Assembly (NCBI GenBank): GCA_013397935.1
Contig: VZRN01002991.1
Span: 420,306-484,305 of the forward strand
DNA from: Dasyornis broadbenti
Lineage: Eukaryota > Chordata > Aves > Passeriformes > Dasyornithidae
DNA: 64,000 bases
Reading direction: 5' to 3'
The translations under genes and the position numbers were made by a program. The notes under the pieces are model-generated. The model worked only from the letters and a program-made list of their open reading frames with translations, was not told the origin of the DNA and searched no databases. Below, one piece after another: positions 46,871 through 58,330 of this stretch (its first letter is position 1; each line of letters begins with the position of its first letter).

Positions 46871-49800
46871 TTCCATTGTTTTATTAATATGCAGCACAGG
46901 ATATACTGCTAATAACATACTTTTTAAACAGAAGTTTTATTAAAAAAACCCGCTTTTATAGGTGGCTACAGATAGGCTTTAAAAATTTCTTTTTCCCTGT
47001 TCAATAAAATTGAAACATTTTAATTCAATCAGCACAGATTTGAAAAGAGGAGTTATTCTTAGTCTCTCCTTTTGGTCAGTTTTCTTTACACACATTGTAG
47101 ACAAAGGGGGAATAATAAAAAAAAAAAAAATGGAATATTTTTAATAGAAGTGACAGTGTATGGTTCTAAAAGCAAGCCAAAGCTAAAGCCTGCAGTCAGA
47201 TGTTAATTCACCCCTCAAACAAAACAAGGCCAGAAAAGAACACAAATGATAAACAAATAAAGAAGAAGAACGCAAAACCTCCATATTTTAACCCTGGGAG
47301 ACACTACTTTCAAAAATTATTTTAAACTCCCCCCACATATTAACAGCTACTAGGATATTTTTAATTACATGAGGGCTTAACTCAGTTTTTTGGTAGCCCA
47401 CTAAACTACTTTTATGGCCTGCATTGTTTTAATACTGTAAATAGATTTTCTTAAGCACAGGTGAAAAGCAGAACTTATGAAACATAAGAAGGAGTATATT
47501 TTCCTTCTCAACCTGTCTGGCTCAAGTTACCTGAGCCCAGTGCTGGAAATCCAGGGTAGGACTGCTCCTGTAACTGGTGCTGGCAGAGAATCTCTGTCCC
47601 CTGAGACAGAATCACATCAACCAAGGGCTCTCCTCACCCCATCTCTATGGCAAAACTCCCGCTAGAATCCGTAGTTTCACCTGAAAAAGAGGTTGTGTGA
47701 GGCCTGGGAAACCAAGACCTGTGTTTAATATGGACTTTTATTGCCATGGGAAAGTCATAGCTATCCTAACTTATACCAAACTGGAATTCATTAACCCCTT
47801 CAAGGCAGGCGAGGTTCCAGTTCCTGCACTGGTGGGTTTGTTTTGTTTGCTTTTTTAAAATTTATTTCATTACTTTCTTATTTACTGGTGCTCTGAAAAG
47901 TTCTGAGAACAGAGGAACCTTGGTGCTTTGGCGTGGACACGCTGTGATCACGAGGCTGAGCTGCTGGATGGCTCAGGTTGTGCAGAATGGAAAGAACTGG
48001 TGCCCACAATCAGTGCTTAAGAAAAAAATAGTCATTGCAGATGCCATGCAATTCACAAATTTTGGAGCCACATGTGAGTAATGCTGCTCATATTTTGGTA
48101 ATGGGATGATCGTGTGGAATCTTATCACAGTTAATGGAGGGGGATGTATTCGTATCAGACTCTTGAGATGTGGCTTTTCCAGCAAATGAATTCTGCATGT
48201 TCCTCATACCCTGCTTATGTAAAGGAGTGATGCTCTCTGCAAAGGATGCTGAGAGTCAATAATTGCCAAAAAGCTGCAAAACATGAAGCTGCGGGCACTG
48301 AACAACTGGTCATAAGAAATGGTATAGAGAATACACATGTGGTATCAAAACATCTTCAACAGGGGCAGTAATTACATTTGATCACAACCATTAACTTTTA
48401 AATTTAAGTTAAGAAGAGGGAAAAACTTGTAATTATGTTAAGAATTTGTTCATTTAATCAAGAGTAACATTTTAATGAATTCTCTGGAAGCATGAGCAAA
48501 GAACTGTTAAAAACCCCTTGCCCTGCAGAAAACACACCTTTAAAAGCCTGTTTGCTTTGAATGAAACATTATTTTTACAGTGAGTCCTCATTTTATGGCA
48601 GACACATGCTTGTAAAAGCTGCCATTGTTTGTGTGGAAGGTGTGAGGAAAAAAATACAAGGGGAAAAACTGGCAGATGCTTTACCTTACAGCGTCCGCTT
48701 TACAGATGGCTCCTCCAGCCCTGGTTCTGCTGAGGAGCCATTGGCACACTCAGCCTTGTTGATGAAGCACTTGGGAAATTTGTGAGCCAGAGCAGGGCAT
48801 CAACTTTTCCCCCAGCTCTTAATTATGGCAGTCAGGGATGTCCTTAATCACTGAGGCAGCTCCTTTTTGGGAAGAAAAGCAGCATCGAGGCAATGGTGCT
48901 GCCATCCCTTACTGCAACCCACCAGAGATGTGAAGTGGGAGAAAGTACAAATGAGTCTGCTGCTGCTTTTTTGAGACTTCCAGAGCATTCTGCATGCTGT
49001 GGCCATGTCCACGCCTTCCTGGGAAGCCTCCTTCCCTTGGGCACACACATAAGGAGCGGAACACTCATGTGCCGGGCTCCTCACCTCATCCCCAGAGGAT
49101 GGGAGCACTCCTTACCTCTCTGAAGTCAGTAGGGAGAGGGTGTTTTTAATTCCAGTGGAGGAACTGGCTGCTTCAGTTTTATTGCAGAATCATGCTAGTA
49201 ATACATCCAGATTACTGCAGCTCACAGTAAGGAAGTCAATTTATAATGACTTTGCCATTGTCCTGTTGCTAATGTGCCACATTTGATTCTCCTCAGCTGG
49301 CTTTGAAAGGTCCCTTTGAGGAAGGAGGAGATAGCACCCTTGCTTATGAAAAAGGCAAATTACACCCAGGGGCAACATTGCTGCACAACAGGAAAAGGCC
49401 AGCCTCCTCCCAGGAGACGTGGCCCCAAATTAAATGCAAGTAATTTCCTGACTAACCTGTGATTTCTATCTGGTTGTGGCTTCTGGCATACAGCTAAGTC
49501 TCCAGTTCTGCTGTTCTGTTCAGCAGGTCTCACATGTGCTTTCACTTTCATTTCCAAACGTTAATACAGAACAGCCCACTCACAACCTGCTGCTCAGGCG
49601 GCAGGGGCCAAGGATGGTGGCTCTGGGTTGTGCAGCCATGAGGAGCAGGAAGGACTCTGCTCGGGTGTCACCCACCAGAGGGTTCCCTCAGCCACAGCAA
49701 CACCCTCCTGAGAATGGTTCCTGCAGGTCCCATGTGCCACCCAAGAGGGTTTGGAGTGTGGCTGCTCCCTTCCCAATCACCAACCTACAAGTGATGGAGC

Positions 49801-50120
49801 TGCCACAGGCGTTGGGTTGGAACAACCTCTGCCGGTAACTTTCTACCCTGCCGTGGGCAGGTTTCTGGGGAGAAAATCACCAGGGTTAGGTGGAAGTGGC
49901 TTTTGTAGAGCATCAGGAAAGGATTCAGTGGCAGGCTGGAAGGGTGGGAGCCCTTCAGCTGTCCTGTGGCTGGACAGACACCGGATGGGGAGCAGACACC
50001 TTGGGAAGACGATGAGTGCTAGCGGGTTGCATGGAGTGTGTGATGCAGGGAGAGAGCCTTAAAGAATAACATGAATTACATTTAGCCTTTCTGTGGGTAT
50101 GTCTAGGGGAAAGAACTGCC
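46871..50120. other. Non-coding stretch
   Basis: No gene supported over 3.2 kb. An A14 tract is at about 47117-47130. 49360-50062 is GC-balanced with overlapping ORFs on both strands (120 codons at 49476-49838 plus is the longest) and no recognisable product. Confidence 0.6.
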
Positions 50121-50172
50121 AGGAAGGAAGCAAGGAAAGAAGGAAGGCAGACAGGAAGGAAGGAAAGGCAGA
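50121..50172 (+). repeat. (GGAA)n purine microsatellite
   Basis: AGGAAGGAAGCAAGGAAAGA followed by further GGAAGG units, imperfect and short. It partly explains the lysine/glutamate-rich reading of the 50093-50293 plus ORF. Confidence 0.85.
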
Positions 50173-51679
50173 CACAACCACCTGCAAGTTCCACTGGTCA
50201 AGCAGTGACAGATTTACTCTACTAAAAGTACTCTACCATGATTTATCCCAAATATCTGTCTTCCTCTTGTACTTTTACAGAATTAGGGGATAATTTCTAT
50301 GGGTGCTGTGGCATGTTTGCATTGGGAACTATCTGTTCAGTAGATTGTCTGAATATGGGCCACAGACATCACTGAAACGTGCAGAATTAGGGTGGATCAA
50401 ATGGCTGAACCTATTTTAAGTCATCAATACGGGTGTTTGAAAAGTCCATTGTAATAAAGACAGGGACATACCAGAACCATCTCTAGAAACTATCTAAAGT
50501 TGAAACTAATATGTGTGTGCTTGTGGTAAAACAAGACAGCAGCTCTCTCAGTGCTCCCTGATATCAGCAAAGACAGAAAATGATCATATATTGATTTATT
50601 TTTTTCTTAATGAATTTAGCCTTTAAGGAACTTTACACTCAAAAAGCATTAAAACAGCTCTAGTGTTTTACTCACATCAAACAGGACAAAGAAGCAACAT
50701 CAGCCTTTTAAGGCCCAATGCAAACTAATTTTTTTATGCTGATTTTAGAATTCCATTTGAGGGGATTGCTTTGCCACTGTTCATTTATTTAACCTAAATC
50801 TCTAGGGTGTCTTCTGGTGCAGCAGCAAAAGCATTCCTTCCACTGGTAATGGCAGAATTTCTAGTGGTGTGAGTAAATTCATACTGATCACCACGTGAAA
50901 AAAGGTCTGTCATATAAAGAGAGGGTACCAGTTTTATTATGCTGATATAATCAAACTAATAAAACTTGTTTGTGTAAATGATAAGGGATATTCATGCTGT
51001 TTGTTGAGAAACTGGCACAGGAACAGCAATGAACGAAATACATCTGGGATTAATAACCTAATTCATATAGTAAATAACAGGTTGCACAAATTTAATTAGT
51101 TGGAGAATTATTACATGCGTAAGTAGATACTCTGTGGGGGGGGGAAACTTACACTTGATGCACAGGTCTTAAATGGTCAGTCTGCTCTTGATTTTACTGT
51201 GAAAAAGCCTACCTGCTTCAAGTCAAGGTGGGGTTTTGGGTTGAGGGGAATTCCTTTTTATTTCTGAAGGAACTGGTCTATACCAAAAAAATTTGGATTT
51301 TGACTTAGTGCCATTAAAAGATTTTTCCTTCTCGTAATCTCAGGCCCAAGTAAACCTCAAAAATCCAAGTAGAAACTGAGGTAGTGGTGTGAATTTCATC
51401 CTCATTTCTGATTAAAACATATGAGAAATGATCATCTTAGGCAAAACTTCCTCATCAGATTAAAAAGAGATACCACCTTGGTAAATAAGTTCAGAAACAC
51501 TTTAATGCCCCCAGGCATTTTTTGTTTGTAAGGGAACCAAACAATAAATCAAGTTTTTGTAGGAAACTTTTGCAAAGAGCATTTTCTCATTAATTTCTGT
51601 GGCAAACCTGCCTCAGGTATTTCAGTGATTGTTAATGCTTTTGCTACAAAAAGTTTTAGTATATTACAAGACATCTGTA
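50173..51679. other. Non-coding stretch
   Basis: No gene or clear repeat; apart from the tail of the 50093-50293 ORF, no frame reaches 60 codons. A G9 run is at 51136-51144. AT-rich throughout. Confidence 0.65.
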
Positions 51680-52480
51680 GCTTGATATATTCATATATTC
51701 AAAAAAAAAAAGACAAAGGAAAATATTTTTTCTTAGCTTTTTTTTAGATACTTGGACTTAAACTTTGGCTTGGGTGAACTTTTGCTTTTGGCCAAACGTC
51801 CCTGTTTACAACAGAAACTTTCGATGATTCCTTTTTCCTCAGCGTTGCTTCGGAGGAAATGCCGCAGCATTGTATTTACAAGATACCCTGAACTGTCAGT
51901 TTCCTTGAAACACAATGTATTTAATACAAAGCCATTAAGCCTTGTAAAACTGTCAAAAATGTAAATGACACTTGTAATAAAACCTTGTCGCGTGACCGGC
52001 CCTGGCTAATCAGGGTTGATGATATCACTGCAGCTGATCACGGCTGGTGCTATGTACATTTCGACAGCTTTATGGCCTGCGTGGATTTGTGTTATTAAAA
52101 TTGTACAGTTTTGTAAGGAATCTGGGATTTAATAAAGCAGCAGAGAAACTACAAAAGGGACAATATATCCCACTAAAAGTGAGTCAGGTTTTAAAAAAAA
52201 GAAAGAAAAAAATAAAAAAATAAACAGATACAGCGCACGAGCCTGCGTGCATGTGCGTGTAGGGAAACCTGGAGAGGCTCTCCCTGCCTCACTCGTGCAG
52301 GGTACGGGCTGCTCGTATAAACCACTTTTATGTATTTATAGCTCGGCAAATACCTTGCATCTGTGAGACCATAAAACAAATTACAATGTATCCAATTGCT
52401 TCAAGGTGGCGAATTGTGCTTAAACTTAATGACTTGTACAGATTATAGGAGAAAGAGCATTACCTGTTTAATGTCTTTTT
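51680..52480. promoter_or_regulatory. Candidate conserved cluster, possibly transcribed
   Basis: Unique, balanced sequence with locally retained CpG (CTTGTCGCGTGACCGGCC near 51985) in an AT-rich neighbourhood, short open frames on both strands at 51733-51964, and a polyadenylation-like AATAAAGC near 52131. It is one of the most constrained-looking parts of the window. Readings include a tight enhancer cluster, the last exon of a minus-strand gene (listed separately), or a non-coding RNA exon. Confidence 0.35.
51733..51903 (-). other. Candidate terminal coding exon, minus strand
   Basis: Read on the minus strand, an acceptor-like TTTCAAG (AG at 51905-51904) is followed in frame by 56 codons ending in TAA. 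The tail is strongly basic: the last 23 residues contain eight lysines and one arginine, with a proline-spaced KxKF-type pattern, after a FCC pair. Such tails occur at C-termini of secreted heparin-binding or nuclear proteins, but I do not recognise the family. There is no ATG at the start; the first internal Met codon is at 51870-51868, so it would have to be spliced. The AAG acceptor and weak pyrimidine tract are against it. The opposite strand is also open here (51752-51964), which lowers confidence. Confidence 0.2.
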
Positions 52481-52489
52481 TAATAAGTA

Positions 52490-53080
52490 ATTCCCAAACA
52501 AGTTTAGTTTAGTTTATAGTAAAAGGGAGGTTGGGAGTTTGGTTTGGTTTAATTTTTTTTTTTTTTACCTTTTCCTTTTTTTCTTTTTCCTCCCCTGAGA
52601 TGCGAACAGACCATTGTGAATGCAAGGTAATGCACCCTTTTATTTATTTTGCAATCCTTGGAACTCCTCCCCAGAGCACAAACATGTCAGAATAGGAGAG
52701 ACGAGGATACATATTCTCCCAAAAATCTATAAATTCAACCTAATGGGGCAGATATCAGAAAAATGTGTTGGATTGAAGGCACATAAATCAGCCCTGGTTT
52801 CCTGGCATGAGCTGGCACTGCGTGCCTTATATTTCAGCCAAATTATTCCATTTGTTTCTGAAGATATTTTAATCCCTCATGACCTCAAACTTCCCGTGAA
52901 CCAGGGCCTGAACAAAAGGCCGCCCACTGTCTTTGCAGTAAATCTGTTGTCTCCCTTCTCGGCCCGCAACCTGGGATCATAGATCACCCCTGCACCGCAG
53001 CTTGCTTCAATTTACTCAATTAACTCGAGTAAAGCACTTGTAAGTTTGCAGATGTTGCTTTATTATCAAGGCCTAAAATG
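52490..53080. promoter_or_regulatory. Candidate conserved block downstream of pyrimidine tract
   Basis: Begins with an AGTTT tandem (52501-52515) and a roughly 45-base pyrimidine tract (52553-52598, including T14). It continues with unique, balanced sequence such as CACATAAATCAGCC near 52780 and ACTCAATTAACTCGAGTAAA near 53014. A 120-codon plus ORF (52620-52982) crosses it without recognisable domain. With 51.7-52.5 kb this forms a 1.4-kb stretch of CNE-like texture. Confidence 0.33.
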
Positions 53081-53084
53081 TACA

Positions 53085-53280
53085 CGGGGGTTCAGGAGCC
53101 CGAGGTTACAGGGAGGTTGTGGGGAGGGGGAGGGAGGCACAGCCCCACAGCCACCGCCTCCAGGCCCTGCTGGGCTGCCCAGCGCTGTCCTGGGGGCCAC
53201 CCGATGGTATCTGGCAGGGCGAGGGGATGGGAGAAGTAGGGATTCCACCCCGAGATAACGTCGTGATTAACAGATGTTTA
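53085..53280. other. GC-rich G-run segment
   Basis: About 200 bases rich in G runs (GGGGAGGGGGAGGGAGG near 53121), GCC-rich further right, and retaining a few CpGs (CCCGATGG, ACGTCGTG). All-frame openness on both strands reflects composition. G runs could form a quadruplex on the plus strand. Confidence 0.5.
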
Positions 53281-53442
53281 ATTGGGCCATCCATCAAAGG
53301 AAGAACCTGCCTCAAAGTCAGCGAGGCTAAGTAAATTATTTCCAACCCTGCAGGTGTTGGACTGGCAGCTCTATTACTCTTCTGAAAACGGGCTTTAGAA
53401 GATTTTTATATGAAAAGATAATTTATTTCTACGGGGACGTTT
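53281..53442. other. Short non-coding spacer
   Basis: AT-rich spacer between the GC-rich segment and the next CR1; nothing recognised. Confidence 0.5.
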
Positions 53443-53730
53443 TGCAAGGGCATGCAGTGATAGGACAAGGGGGAATGGTTTTAAGCTGGAGGAGGGTAAA
53501 TTTAAATTGGATATTAGGATGAGATTCTTCCCTGCGAGGGTGGTGAGGCACTGGAGCAGGTTGCCCAGAGAAGTTGTTGGATGCCCCATCCCTGGAAGTG
53601 TTCAAGGCCAGGTTGGATGGGGCTCTGAGCAGCCTGGTCTAGCGGAAGATGTCTCTGCCCATTGCAGGGGCTTGGAACAAAATTACCTTTAAGGGCCCTT
53701 CCAATCCAAACTCTCCTGTGATTCTATGAT
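53443..53730 (+). mobile_element. CR1 LINE 3' fragment (about 290 bp)
   Basis: Well-preserved CR1 3' end: 'gtgataggacaagggggaat' near 53457, TTTAAATTGGATATTAGGATG near 53499 with one base differing from the usual wording, 'cactggagcaggttgcccag' near 53550, 'gccccatccctggaagtgtt' near 53583, and the GTGATTCTATGAT tail. It is one of the cleaner copies here and so possibly a younger insertion. No coding capacity for its own proteins remains. Confidence 0.95.
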
Positions 53731-56700
53731 CATGTCTTTATTTATCTAATAAGCTTTCAGGTTTGGGCCCAGTCCTCCTTCATACTGCATGATTTCTAAA
53801 AGTAGGCCTTTTGCCTTGGACACATTTCTTCCGCAGGACTTTGCTAGAGTTCCTGGGGAATTTCTTTCTTATTTACCCCGAGCACCTTTAGCCTTTATTA
53901 CACCTGAGGAGCAGACAGGGCTTTGTGTGTGCAGCAAAATGCTCTTTATGAGAGAATAATAGGAGCAGCAACACCAATGCCAGCAGTGCCAGGGTTTCCC
54001 ATGCTGGCAGTCTCACTCCATGATCACAAGGCAGTTGATAACATATTACACGCCCACGCTTTTTGTGATTTGTGTGTCACCTACAGGTTTGTCAGATTAG
54101 ACCAGATCTCTGAAACAGCAAGAACAGAAAAAACCCCAACCTGTGTTCCTAGCTTTTGTCCCTAAAAATATTCATCTTATGCTGATAGTTTTAGGGGTTC
54201 TTAGCTTTGCAGGCATCTTTATCAAGCTGTGTTGCGCTTAGCATACGGAGCAATTCCTACTGGTGGCAGTACTTGAGCAGACTGGAATGAGTTAAGGGAG
54301 ATTCGATTATGTTGGTTTCTCTTGCATCATCCAAACTCAAACTTGGGTTTGATAGCAAGCCAAATTTTCAGTCCTCAGTTTTCAGTATCCGTAATGCTTA
54401 AATGGAGAAGCAAACTAAATCTCAGGGGAATTCACATGGCTGACAAATGTGGGTGCTAATGGCTTTATATTTTTGTGTAATATTTGTGTGCAAAAGTCTC
54501 TCAAACTCTTCTCAGCTTTTAACTTTCTTAAGAGAGTCTTTAATTACTCTTTGAATATGCCAGTATATTCCTTTTCTTACTTACAGCATTCTTTTTAAAA
54601 TAGTGGTCTGTTTTGTTTCTGTGCATAATGGAAGTTAATAAAAAATGTGCCAGAAGCCAAAAATATGATGAGCTACAAGGCATACTCCAGACTGTTAGGA
54701 AAAGGAAGAAAGAACTGACCAGTAATTCCACAATTTATCAGTACTTTCCCCTAGAATATATATTAGTTTTGGTCTGTTTTCCCCAAAGTATCTGGCCCGA
54801 ATCTCAAAAATTTGCCCCCAATTTCAATCTCTAGCTCACCAATTTGTGCTCATTCTAAATCTCTCCTCCGTGCCAAAACCTGCCTGTTGTTAAAACCTAA
54901 AGTTTTAAACCTGAACTAGAGTTTCCCCATGTCTTTTTCTTCCATGGTGTACTTAGGTTGGATCAGATCTGTTGAATTAAGGGAGCTGGGGAAGGAATCC
55001 CAGAAACACACCACAGATCCATAAATTCATTCGGTTTCACTGCTGCAGCAGAAAGGAGCAGGTCCATGGAAGCATCACCTTGCTGTTCCTGCATCTCCAG
55101 GTGGCCAACACTGGCATCCAGGCTCGTCCCCACTTGCTTTAGACCCTTGTCTTGAGTACGTTATTAAAAAAAACCTGGTTGCCTGATTCCTGTGTGTAAC
55201 ATACAGGGGGGAGCTGTACCTGAGCTGCCTCCCTGTCTCCACTCCTTTAGAGGCATCTTGGTGATAGGACTCTTGAAGTGCTGGGATCTGGTTTGTGAAT
55301 ATTGGCTGTTTGTCATAAGAAATAAATCTGTCCATCAATCAACCTATTTTATTGAGTGTCCCAGAAATGGTTGGAACTCGATTTTTAAGCACTTCTGCGC
55401 ATCACTATTCCACACCTTTGGCATAAATAGCTCATCTGAGCCACACTGGAAGTTTTGTGTGATACTCTTCTGTCTGGAGAGGGCTCTGAGGGTCTCAGGA
55501 GTACAAGGCTCACTCACCACAGTTATCATATACATGGATGCATTTGTGACAAATGTGTGATCTTCCCCTCCCTGCCAAACTCAGCTAAAGACTTCCACAA
55601 ATAATGGGCCCAACTTTGCTTTACCTGGCAGGGACATGCCATTAGAAAGTGACATAGTAAGGGTGACCACTGTGTCTATGAAATGTTCAAGTGGCCCTAA
55701 TGGTTGTTCATATAAGAAAAGGCAGAGAAGTCTCTTCAGCCACCGACATAAATTGAACCTGCTGCTCTCCTATCTACACTTCCATCTTTTAATAGAAATA
55801 GTGCCTCTGACTTGGAGTCTGTGTTGCACTGGATACAACTTATGCAGGGCGAGGAAGGGATTGCTGAGCTCATCTAATACTTATTCCTTCCCTACTCTTC
55901 CGTCTTCCATCACACTCCCAGTCAGATGAGTCTCCACATCCCTGCTTTTTGGGCCATTGTTGATCTCATGCAAACTGGTACTCTGGCTGAAATACCAGCA
56001 AGGCTGGGGCAGCCAATGGTGTAGGATGACTTGGTGGTTTGCTGGCTGTAATTCCACAGGAATTTGACATCTTCTGTGCCACACAGCAGCTGGCATGGAA
56101 TAAGCCATCTTTGCTCAGCTCCTTCTATCAATACATCAGCTATCGATAAGCCACTATCAGAACCTGTTACCTGAAAGCTCATACATAGGGTGTAACTATT
56201 CCAACTCTGGGCACTGAGGTGCTGGAGCTGTTTTTGACCATTTGCAATCAGGAAACAGGCTTTGAATTAAAGAGGAGATAGGTCAGCTCTCAGCCTGCAA
56301 AACACAGAACCATCGTGAGATGGTATGTCATGGATGGTGAGGTCTGTGGGGGAGCAATAGCCTGTACAGGCACAGCTGCTGCTGAAAAGCCAGAAGCAGG
56401 TAAAAGGTGCGCTGCTTCTTCCAGGCTCCTATCGTGCCTTACTTCATGATTTTCACAGTTCAGCAATGCTGGGTGGGAAGAGCTCATGTCTGTATCTTGC
56501 CACCATTTTTTTTTTCTTTCCAAATCCCAGTTTGGAAACAGCTCTGAAATATTTTCCTGCACGTGATGAGGTACACCTTGTTACCCTGGTGTTTCTCTGG
56601 GTCCATGCACTTGGGACTGTGCAGTAAATAAAGATCTCTTGTCACCCTGTGTTTGCCAGTTATTTTATGGAATTACACTGCACTACGGTACTGGAAGGCA

Positions 56701-57989
56701 TTTCTTTCCACAGCCAGTGTGGATCAGGCCTTTTACAGAAGAACAGGTAAAGTGTGAAGCTGTGAGCTTGTGTGTTGAAACGTCTGTGGGCTCATTCCAG
56801 CTGTGTCCACTAGGCAATCCCAATTCTCTCTCCCCACCTATCTGGTCCTGTTTTTAACCTGCTGGAACAGGCTCCCTCTGCACTAGCACTGGGAACATTT
56901 TCAGCTGATTTGACCCTTCAGCATTGTTGCACTCTGTTTCTCACCAGCATGTCTTCTTCACTTTGTCCCATATGTTTGGGCTCACCTCTCTTTCCCCTCA
57001 CAAATCACTCATCCATGAACTACTGGCATCTCTACCCACATATTTTTGTATGCACCTCTGTAGGAAATGTATGAAATCAATGTACCTTAAAGAGCGTCTC
57101 AAGCAGGTCAAACTTTATATTCCTAGTGACAAGTCTTAACTGTGTTGCTCCAGACTCAGCTGCAGTTCAGCCTCTCACTTTCCTCCTTCTAAAAACAATT
57201 TTATTTAATATCTCAAAATCAAATTCCAGGAAATTCCATATGGTCTTGTTGTGAATCATGAGCCTACTGTGTGTCTTCTCTGAATACTGACTTGGCTTTG
57301 CACAAATTTACATAGAAAATGCTCAGAATAAAAACTTGCATTTATTTCACTGGAAGAGAGTGAGATTTTTTTAGTCTGCTGTCAGTATGGACAGACAAAA
57401 ATATTTTGTAAAAATAAAAGAGGATATTTGGGAGATGCTTGTGGATTGAAATGATAATTATAAACATAATTTTTTTCCAACAGAATTGGAAGTTTGATTC
57501 CAACGTGCATCTTTTAAATAGATTAATTTATTTTTAAAATGAAAATTTGGAAGATTGTCAACCAGAGGCAGTTTTAACCCGAGGAATGGGGGTGTACTTT
57601 TTCAAACTCAGATTCCACCATCCTATTTCAATCAACTGTTGAGGAAAAGTGACAGAAACTCATGAAGCATCTTGGTATTTAATCTTCATTCTTTTAATCT
57701 AAAAAATAAGAAAGTGACGTATGCAAAACAACAAGAGCAATGTGAAGGTCACCCTCCCCTCCAGAGGAGCTGGAATGGGCTTGAATAGTCAGGGATATTG
57801 AAATAAGTTAGTATCTTTTTTCTATTTTCAACATCAATAGCACAATGACCATCAGAGACACAGACCGGGATAGTGCTAATGAAAGACATTTTGGGTCCCC
57901 GGGTTTTTTGCCATTGAAAGTCATGAGATTCTGTCAGTTACACTGAAGGCTCTTTAGCTGGCAGTGGTTGGATCTTTTCCTTTTTTTTT
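53731..57989. other. Long non-coding stretch
   Basis: No gene supported over 4.3 kb. ORFs up to 122 codons (55192-55560 plus) and 90 codons (56290-56562 minus) have no recognisable domains and overlap opposite-strand ORFs. 57360-57560 is AT-rich unique sequence. Confidence 0.6.
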
Positions 57990-58330
57990 ACATAAGCAAA
58001 GTTGAATAATATGCAGCAAATTGAATGACAGATACAATTTTGAAGGCTAAAACCTAAAACCTTAAAGCAGTGATTTAAAAGCTAATTATTATGGATATAG
58101 CCATTCAACATTCATTTCTCAATATTGTTCCCTCAAGAAATAGTGATTTAGTCAACCAATTATTTTATCTCTTTTAGGGATACTTTCTTAATTGCAAAAC
58201 AATCTAAAAATATAATCAGCATGCTAAATACATGTGGTATCTTGTTTAGAATGCCATGTTGGAGGAAGAATGCAATTAAACTGTCAAAATGTAATTGTTT
58301 CTCATATTTAATTTAAAGAGGTTGATTCAC
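57990..58330. promoter_or_regulatory. Candidate conserved non-coding block
   Basis: AT-rich unique sequence dense in GCTAATTATTATGG, CAACCAATTATTT and TGCAATTAAACTG words, lacking repeats and ORFs. Texture-based candidate. Confidence 0.28.

Noticed and set aside
49670..49690. CTCF-like CCACCAGAGGG
   Set aside because: Only the core is present; the flanks do not match, and one partial core is expected by chance.
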